Shown here one piece after another: positions 58,590 to 64,000 of a DNA stretch of 64,000 nucleotides. Source of the DNA: an uncultured Prevotella sp. (lineage in GTDB: Bacteria > Bacteroidota > Bacteroidia > Bacteroidales > Bacteroidaceae); NCBI GenBank assembly GCA_905236755.1, contig CAJOCR010000008.1, positions 62,001 to 126,000 of the forward strand, in the 5' to 3' direction. The position numbers were made by a program, and so were the translations under genes. Below the pieces are notes generated by a model that was not told where the DNA came from, did not search any database, and was given only the letters and a program-made list of their open reading frames with translations. Numbering within the stretch: position 1 is the stretch's first letter; every line of letters starts with the position of its first letter.

Positions 58590-60710
58590 TTACTTTGCAT
58601 TAATCTCCTTGAGGAGTCGGTCTGCGTGGCCCCACTTGTCCATCATATAGAGAACATAGCGGATATCTACGCCAATACAACGAGCCAGACGGCTGTCAAA
58701 GTTGATATCGCTTGACAAGCTATCCCAGTTACCATCAAAAGCAAGACCTATAAGCTGCCCCTTACCATCGAACATTGGAGAACCAGAGTTTCCACCAGTG
58801 ATATCGTTATTTGTGAGGAAACACAACTGCATCTTGTTAGTTGTCTTGTCCTGATACTTACCAAAATCCTTTGCACCAAGAAGTTCCTGCATGATAGGCT
58901 CTGCCTTATAGTCGAACACACCTGCATCACCCTGCTTCATCTTGGCAACCATACTTGATGCCTCGGTGTAGTAGTTGGTCTTTTCGTTACCGATAGTGAA
59001 ACCACCTACCTGACCATAGCTCAGACGCATAGTAAAGTTAGCATCGCTATAATGTGGCATATCTTCCTCCATACGTACCTTAGCGTCACAAAGATAACGC
59101 TCTTGTGTAGCAATAACATCACCATCTTTAGCAAGTTCAGCATAAAGCGAACCAATTATTTCAGTAAGGTCAAGACCATACTGAACACCAGGATCTTTCA
59201 TGTAGCTCTTCTGGTTCACATAGATCTTCTTACCACTCTTCATCAACAGACTCTGCTTCCAGAGGTAGTCAACGTATTTCTTATAGTCGCCCCCAAACTT
59301 ATTATCGATAACGCTATAGAACTTAGGAAGATATTCTGCAGGTACATGCTCACGATAGTTCTTAAGCAGAGTAGCCTGTACTTCCTTGTCAAGAGCAGCA
59401 TCCCATGTATTACTGTTATCCTCAAAACAGATATATTGTTTCTTTGGATTGTTCTCTGGTCCTTCAACCTGCATCTTATTAAGTTGCAGAGCACGTGTTG
59501 AGAACTCGTTTGTACGATAGAATGTTTCTGTGAAGTAAGTAAAGACCTTACGAGTATTGATACGAGCGTCATAGAGGCGCTTCATGAGGTCAAAATCAAG
59601 TTTACCTTTGAGATACCCCGTAGAATCTTGCCAAGCGCGCAGACGAGCCTCAAACTGCTGTTTCTGGTTAATAATACCGATAGAATCGATACATTTGTTC
59701 ATACCAATTGAATTCTTCCAATAGTTAGCAGACTGTGCAAACTTGCTATCATACTTAATACGTACAGCTTCATCAGCACGCATGTGCTTGGTCATAACAT
59801 CCTGCTTTACACCACGTACCTGAGCGCGTGGAGCGTTGCTTGCATCACGACGTTCCTTGATACCATAACTTGAGAGATAACGGCTTGTAGAACCAGGATA
59901 ACCAATAGTCATAGCATAGTCACCATCCTTGTAACCCTGAAGACTTACCTGTGCATAGCGTTTAGGATGATATGGTGTATTATCCTTGCTATAGGCTGCA
60001 GGCTTATTATCCTTGGCATATATGCGGAAAACAGAGTAATCGCAAGTCTGACGAGGCCACATCCAGTTATCTGTTTCACCACCAAACTTACCCATACTCT
60101 TTGGCACAGCAAATACAAGGCGTACATCATCAAACTTCTGGTATGTAGTAGCATACCATTTGTTTCCTTCGAAGAAAGCATCTATTTCTACGTGATATGA
60201 CGGATCGGTCTTGCGAGCCTCATCGGTATATGCTTGCTGCAGAGAGTCGATGAATTCCTGCTTTCTCTCATCACTCATATTATAAAAGCCAACACCATTG
60301 ATCTGGTCAGTAACATCCTTCTGATCAATCATGAAGCTAACAAACATATCCTTGTTTGGCAATTCCTCGCTAAAATCCTTAGCATAAAAACCATTAAGCA
60401 TGTAGTCGTGCTCTACTGTAGAGTGACTGCGGATAGCCTCAAAACCACAATGGTGGTTAGTGAATACCAATCCGTCAGGACTTACTACTACACCAGAACA
60501 ATAGCCCGAGAAGTTAACAACGGCTGCCTTCAAAGAGGTATCCCCTTTGTAAAGTTCGTCGTAAGACAGTTGAAAGCCATAGCCCTGCATGGTTTCAAAC
60601 ACTTGGTTAGGAAGGTTGTAGATTGTCCACATACCTTCGTCGGCCGAAGCACCTAAAGGTAAAAGTGAAAAAAGGAATAACAATCCTTTTTTGAATAGAT
60701 TTTTTTTCAT
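58590..60710 (-). CDS. S46 family dipeptidyl-peptidase (DPP7/DPP11 type)
   Basis: The 706-residue protein has a signal peptide ending GASADE. Catalytic motifs are CSGVVVSPDGLVFTNHHCGFEAI (His at 86 or 87), CDYSVFRIYA (Asp) and GGNSGSPMFDGKGQLIGLAFDGNW (Ser642). It removes dipeptides from the N-terminus of peptides in the periplasm. The residue 18 after the Ser is Gly (660). Published work distinguishes Gly (DPP7, hydrophobic P1) from Arg or Ser (DPP11, acidic P1) at this position, so DPP7-type specificity is favoured. It lies 18 bp after the flippase stop and may be co-transcribed with it. Confidence 0.93.
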   Translation of the reverse strand: MKKNLFKKGLLFLFSLLPLGASADEGMWTIYNLPNQVFETMQGYGFQLSYDELYKGDTSLKAAVVNFSGYCSGVVVSPDGLVFTNHHCGFEAIRSHSTVEHDYMLNGFYAKDFSEELPNKDMFVSFMIDQKDVTDQINGVGFYNMSDERKQEFIDSLQQAYTDEARKTDPSYHVEIDAFFEGNKWYATTYQKFDDVRLVFAVPKSMGKFGGETDNWMWPRQTCDYSVFRIYAKDNKPAAYSKDNTPYHPKRYAQVSLQGYKDGDYAMTIGYPGSTSRYLSSYGIKERRDASNAPRAQVRGVKQDVMTKHMRADEAVRIKYDSKFAQSANYWKNSIGMNKCIDSIGIINQKQQFEARLRAWQDSTGYLKGKLDFDLMKRLYDARINTRKVFTYFTETFYRTNEFSTRALQLNKMQVEGPENNPKKQYICFEDNSNTWDAALDKEVQATLLKNYREHVPAEYLPKFYSVIDNKFGGDYKKYVDYLWKQSLLMKSGKKIYVNQKSYMKDPGVQYGLDLTEIIGSLYAELAKDGDVIATQERYLCDAKVRMEEDMPHYSDANFTMRLSYGQVGGFTIGNEKTNYYTEASSMVAKMKQGDAGVFDYKAEPIMQELLGAKDFGKYQDKTTNKMQLCFLTNNDITGGNSGSPMFDGKGQLIGLAFDGNWDSLSSDINFDSRLARCIGVDIRYVLYMMDKWGHADRLLKEINAK

Positions 60711-60728
60711 TATTGTCTCTATATTAAG

Positions 60729-62174
60729 TTATTTCTTTACTGTTTTTCCTATGATAGGTAATGAAGATAGTGGAATGTCTAGTTTCACAATCAAAGCCAT
60801 GAAAGCCATGATAAGGACGGTGTTTATACCCATTGACAAAACAAATGACAGGTTATCATTGCAATAGTTCATGATTACAAAGATTATAGCTGTAGCAATC
60901 ACATAGATAGTCATATCCTTGATAGGATAGTTTATTGGATAATACTTCTGACCAACAAAATAAGATGTGAGCATAGCTACGCCATAACCTGCAAAACCTC
61001 CCCACGCACAAGCTACATAACCGTATCTTGGCACAAAAATTATGTTGATAGCTATTAGTACTGTACAACCTATACCAGAGAAGATTGCACCCCAGATTGT
61101 CTTATCTATAAGCTTATACCAGAAACTAAGATTGAAATAAATACCCATCATAATCTCGGCAGCCATAACGATAGGCACAACGTTAAGACCTTCCCAATAG
61201 TCTGGAGCTATGATATAGCGCAACAAATCCATATATCCCACAACAAAGAGGAAAGCTAAAAGGGTGAAGATAACAAAGAACTTCATTGCCTTTGCATAGG
61301 TTTCTCGATTATCCTTAGACTTGTTCTGTCCAAATACAAATGGTTCATAAGCCAAACGGAAAGCCTGAGTTATCATAGCCATAATCATGGCTATCTTTGA
61401 AGCTGCTCCATAGATACCTAACTGTGTATGAGCATCTGTCTTCTCATAAACAAATGGGAATAGAATCTTGTCGGCTGTCTGATTAAGGATACCAGCAATA
61501 CCCAAGACAAGGATTGGCCAGCTATAGCTGAGCATATGCTTGAGAAGAGCTTTGTCAAAACCAAAACGGAAACCTCCTAACTCCTTAGCAAGAAGAAGAA
61601 TCTGGAATGCAGAACAGAACAAGTTTATATAGAATACCCATTTCACATCTGTTACTCCCATGAAAAGATAGGCCACGCAGTTGAGCACTATCAGCATGGC
61701 AATATTGATGAGTTTGATAGTAGCAAACTTTATTGGGCGGTTCTGAAAACGCAGATAATCGAAAGGAATGCAAAGCGTTGAGTCAATAGCTACTGTTATA
61801 GCCATAGTGGCAATATATTCTGGATGATCAGCATATCCCTGAAAGGCAGCTATAGGGTTCAAGAAAACAAGGACTAAAACTACAAAAATTGCCGACACAC
61901 CACCTACAGACCATAGAGTAGTACCATATACTTTATTAGCATCCTGTCCTTCCTTATTGGCAAAACGGAAGAATGTTGTCTCCATACCAAAGGTAAGGAG
62001 CACCAGTAGCAGAGCTGTATAGGCATAAACATTGGTGATGACACCATATCCGCCTGATGCAGCCGAAATCTTTGCTGTGTACAGAGGTACAAGAAGATAG
62101 TTGAGGAAACGTCCGATAATACTGCTTAGTCCGTAGATAACAGTATCTTTTAATAAACTTTTTAAGTTTGCCAT
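60729..62174 (-). CDS. Polysaccharide flippase (Wzx/MATE-like)
   Basis: From the ATG at 62174 the protein has 481 residues with about 12-14 membrane segments. It starts LKSLLKDTVIYGLSSIIGRFLNYLLVPLYT, the usual opening of oligosaccharide flippases of the MVF/MATE superfamily, and continues with TFFRFANKEGQDANKVY and LSYSWPILVLGIAGILNQTADKILFP. It should flip lipid-linked glycans across the inner membrane. The longer frame from 62270 overlaps the end of the upstream gene and adds 32 residues of unlikely sequence, so it was rejected. No glycosyltransferase genes are near, so the cargo is unknown. Confidence 0.87.
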   Translation of the reverse strand: MANLKSLLKDTVIYGLSSIIGRFLNYLLVPLYTAKISAASGGYGVITNVYAYTALLLVLLTFGMETTFFRFANKEGQDANKVYGTTLWSVGGVSAIFVVLVLVFLNPIAAFQGYADHPEYIATMAITVAIDSTLCIPFDYLRFQNRPIKFATIKLINIAMLIVLNCVAYLFMGVTDVKWVFYINLFCSAFQILLLAKELGGFRFGFDKALLKHMLSYSWPILVLGIAGILNQTADKILFPFVYEKTDAHTQLGIYGAASKIAMIMAMITQAFRLAYEPFVFGQNKSKDNRETYAKAMKFFVIFTLLAFLFVVGYMDLLRYIIAPDYWEGLNVVPIVMAAEIMMGIYFNLSFWYKLIDKTIWGAIFSGIGCTVLIAINIIFVPRYGYVACAWGGFAGYGVAMLTSYFVGQKYYPINYPIKDMTIYVIATAIIFVIMNYCNDNLSFVLSMGINTVLIMAFMALIVKLDIPLSSLPIIGKTVKK

Positions 62175-62203
62175 TATATTGTTTTTTCTCGTTCTAATGG
62201 AAT

Positions 62204-63430
62204 CTAAAAGAAGATATAGGCTATGGCGATAGCTGCAAGTGAACCGATAAGGTCGGCAAGCAATCCGCATGTTACCGCATGGCGTGTGTATTTAATGTTT
62301 ACCGAACCAAAATATACCGCCAGAATATAGAATGTTGTGTCGGTACTTCCCTGGAACATACAACTCAATCGGCCTACAAAAGAGTCTGGGCCATAAGTTT
62401 TCATTGCCTCGAGCATCATTCCTCGTGCACCACTTCCTGACATAGGTTTCATGAGTGCTGTTGGCAAAGCCCCAACAAAATCAGTATTCACGCCAAACTG
62501 ATCCAAACACCATGCTATACCGTTGATAAGCATATCCATAGCTCCAGATGCACGAAAAACACCTACAGCAACAAGAATAGCTACAAGGTATGGAATAATG
62601 CGAACAGCAGTATTAAACCCTTCCTTTGCTCCTTCGATAAAGGATTCATATACGTTTATTTTCTTATATAAGCCTGCACCTATAAAGCTAATAATAACGC
62701 TCAGAAGGATTAGCGGACCAGAAACAGAGGTTACTGTAGCCATTGTCTGATGATCCATCTGACCGAAACTCCATACTACAATTCCTACAAAGGCACAAAG
62801 TCCCAGCATAAATGCCAAGAGCACAGGCTGGAAAATATTTATGCGCTGCCACATAGCAGTAATAATCATACCGGCGAGGGTGGCAACAGTAGTAGCAAGG
62901 AGGATTGGTACAAATACGTCGGTAGGACTTACAGCACCATAACTTGCACGGAAAGCAAGAATGGTAGTAGGAATGATAGTTAATCCTGATGTGTTAAGCA
63001 CCAGGAACATAATCATAGGGTTGGTAGCTGTATCTTTCTTGGTGTTTAGTTCCTGCATCTGACTCATAGCCTTCAAACCTGTTGGTGTGGCTGCATTATC
63101 AAGACCAAGCATGTTACTTGCAATATTCATAAAGATACTTCCCATAGCAGGGTGGTTCTTCGGAATATCAGGGAATAATTTTGTGAAAACAGGACTAAGA
63201 ACACGAGCCAGCACATTTACTACACCAGCCTTTTCACCAATCTTCATAATACCTAACCACAGGGCAAGCACACCTGTAAGCCCTAATGAGATTTCAAAAG
63301 CGGTTTTCGATGTGTCGAAAGTAGAATCAACAATCTTTTGGAAGACTGTAGTGTCGCCCATTAAAAACTGTATCACAGCAAAGATAAATGCGATGATAAA
63401 AAATGCTATCCAAACGTAATTTAATACCAT
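62204..63430 (-). CDS. SpmA/SpmB-like nucleoside-recognition membrane protein (fusion)
   Basis: The 408-residue protein joins two nucleoside-recognition (Gate) halves. The SpmA-like half has LWLGIMKIGEKAGVVNVLARVLSPVFTKLFPDIPKNHPAMGSIFMNIASNMLGLDNAATPTGLKAM. The SpmB-like half has FNTAVRIIPYLVAILVAVGVFRASGAMD, then ALMKPMSGSGARGM and GSTDTTFYILAVYFGSV. In Bacillus, SpmA and SpmB act in spore-core dehydration, but this organism should not sporulate, so the role here is likely transport of an unknown solute. The stop codon is TAG. The flippase start lies 29 bp downstream. Confidence 0.88.
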   Translation of the reverse strand: MVLNYVWIAFFIIAFIFAVIQFLMGDTTVFQKIVDSTFDTSKTAFEISLGLTGVLALWLGIMKIGEKAGVVNVLARVLSPVFTKLFPDIPKNHPAMGSIFMNIASNMLGLDNAATPTGLKAMSQMQELNTKKDTATNPMIMFLVLNTSGLTIIPTTILAFRASYGAVSPTDVFVPILLATTVATLAGMIITAMWQRINIFQPVLLAFMLGLCAFVGIVVWSFGQMDHQTMATVTSVSGPLILLSVIISFIGAGLYKKINVYESFIEGAKEGFNTAVRIIPYLVAILVAVGVFRASGAMDMLINGIAWCLDQFGVNTDFVGALPTALMKPMSGSGARGMMLEAMKTYGPDSFVGRLSCMFQGSTDTTFYILAVYFGSVNIKYTRHAVTCGLLADLIGSLAAIAIAYIFF

Positions 63431-63438
63431 AGTAAATG

Positions 63439-63446
63439 CAAAAGTA
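63439..63446 (-). promoter_or_regulatory. Promoter -7 box almost abutting the SpmAB-like start
   Basis: On the minus strand it is TACTTTTG, ending 8 bp before the ATG at 63430, so the mRNA is probably leaderless or nearly so. It likely drives the SpmAB-flippase-S46 cluster. Confidence 0.5.
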
Positions 63447-63513
63447 AGAAAAAAAAGAATTAAAATGTCATTTTTCTCTTTTTTATTGTTACTAAAGATG
63501 GTATTTGGGTTAT

Positions 63514-64000
63514 TTACCGTAACTGCCCTATAATCTTGACCTTAGGGTTTCTGGATAGATTTCCGGGATTACTTCCAGGAGCCCCTTCGGGTACTTTTTT
63601 TCCTGCTTTACGATAGTATTCCTTCCAATAATTGGTGATTTCACCGCTATTATCGTGAAAACTCATGGGTATTGGTTCAAAGAGAAGATGTCCCTTTTTA
63701 TCTTGATAGTTTATCTGCACAAGCTCGCTACAATAGATGGCACTATCGTTAGGTTCGAAATAAAAATCGTATGGGCGACCAATATAGCTTTTTGCCTTTG
63801 CAACAGAAGCCTCAACATCCCATTTGCCTTGTATTCTGCCGATAAAAATGTGTTTCTGTCGCTTATCCATTCGTACAAAGGTACTATCTATAGGTTGCAA
63901 GATAACTCCTTTATGTGTGGCTTCAAGAATATATGGTTTGTTGTTTACTCGGGTGAAGATAGAAACATGATCTACACGTCTATTATCAAAGCCACTTGTC
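63514..64000 (-). CDS. YiiX/YebB-like permuted papain-fold hydrolase, partial
   Basis: The reading frame is open from the right edge to the TAA at 63514, giving at least 161 residues; the N-terminus lies outside. The visible part has NRRVDHVSIFTRVNN near the edge (candidate catalytic His), then AKSYIGRPYDFYFEPNDSAIYCSELVQINY, with the Cys of YCSELV as the likely nucleophile. This permuted NlpC/P60-type fold occurs in YiiX-like amidases or peptidases acting on cell-wall or lipid substrates. A TTG at 63900 is not needed as start, since the frame clearly continues upstream. Confidence 0.75.
   Translation of the reverse strand, partial: TSGFDNRRVDHVSIFTRVNNKPYILEATHKGVILQPIDSTFVRMDKRQKHIFIGRIQGKWDVEASVAKAKSYIGRPYDFYFEPNDSAIYCSELVQINYQDKKGHLLFEPIPMSFHDNSGEITNYWKEYYRKAGKKVPEGAPGSNPGNLSRNPKVKIIGQLR

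Noticed and set aside
62175..62270. Longer N-terminus of the flippase
   Set aside because: It overlaps the upstream gene's end and adds 32 residues unlike any flippase N-terminus; the ATG at 62174 gives the typical start.

Overview
The window looks like chromosomal DNA from a Bacteroidota species, most likely a Prevotella/Segatella-type gut or rumen bacterium. The evidence is two SusC/SusD polysaccharide utilisation loci (PULs), a hybrid two-component sensor-regulator, many lipoproteins with a Cys lipobox, S46 and zinc-dependent peptidases typical of the phylum, a CcsBA cytochrome c maturation protein, and promoters of the Bacteroidota type (TTTG about 19-21 bp upstream of TAnnTTTG) before most transcription units. 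No rRNA, tRNA, CRISPR array, transposase or phage gene was seen.

Layout. (1) 1-3327, minus strand: a large secreted repeat protein whose frame is open to the left edge but is cut by one in-frame TAG after its N-terminal domain. (2) 3328-4097: an unusual non-coding region of 22-bp and 11-bp phased repeats. (3) 4098-8875, plus: a membrane-embedded AraC-type regulator, then a pair of probable amino-acid transporters (YidE/AspT-like and ThrE-like). (4) 8939-10433: a LysR regulator divergent from a C_GCAxxG_C_C redox protein. (5) 10430-18159, minus: porin, imelysin, di-heme oxidoreductase and CcsBA, probably an iron- or redox-related operon, followed by a two-domain RidA-like protein with its own promoter. 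(6) 18549-39922: a PUL for decorated xylan with two CE1-like esterases, a hybrid two-component regulator, SusC, SusD, a lipoprotein, two GH3 enzymes and a GH115 alpha-glucuronidase. An AT-rich orphan gene pair sits in the middle. (7) 40073-54684: a PUL for an alpha-glucan, most likely dextran, with a SusR-like TPR regulator, SusC, SusD, a SusE/F-like binding lipoprotein, GH66, GH97 and a frameshifted GH31. (8) 54698-64000: a CDF metal transporter, a zinc metalloprotease, an S46 dipeptidyl-peptidase, a flippase, a SpmA/SpmB-like membrane protein and a partial YiiX-like papain-fold hydrolase.

How the parts fit. In the xylan locus the esterases would remove feruloyl or acetyl groups, GH115 the glucuronic acid branches, and GH3 would finish the oligosaccharides imported by SusC/D. 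The promoters of the first esterase and of susC share spaced TTTGAAC elements, which suggests one regulator, probably the sensor encoded between them. In the dextran locus GH66 cuts the alpha-1,6 backbone at the surface, and GH97 and GH31 would release glucose in the periplasm, but GH31 is broken here.

The least explained signal is a set of intergenic arrays with an 11-bp period (3778-4013, 18326-18369, 36386-36428, 52098-52130). They use different unit sequences but the same one-turn spacing, and the last two share an identical 29-bp block.
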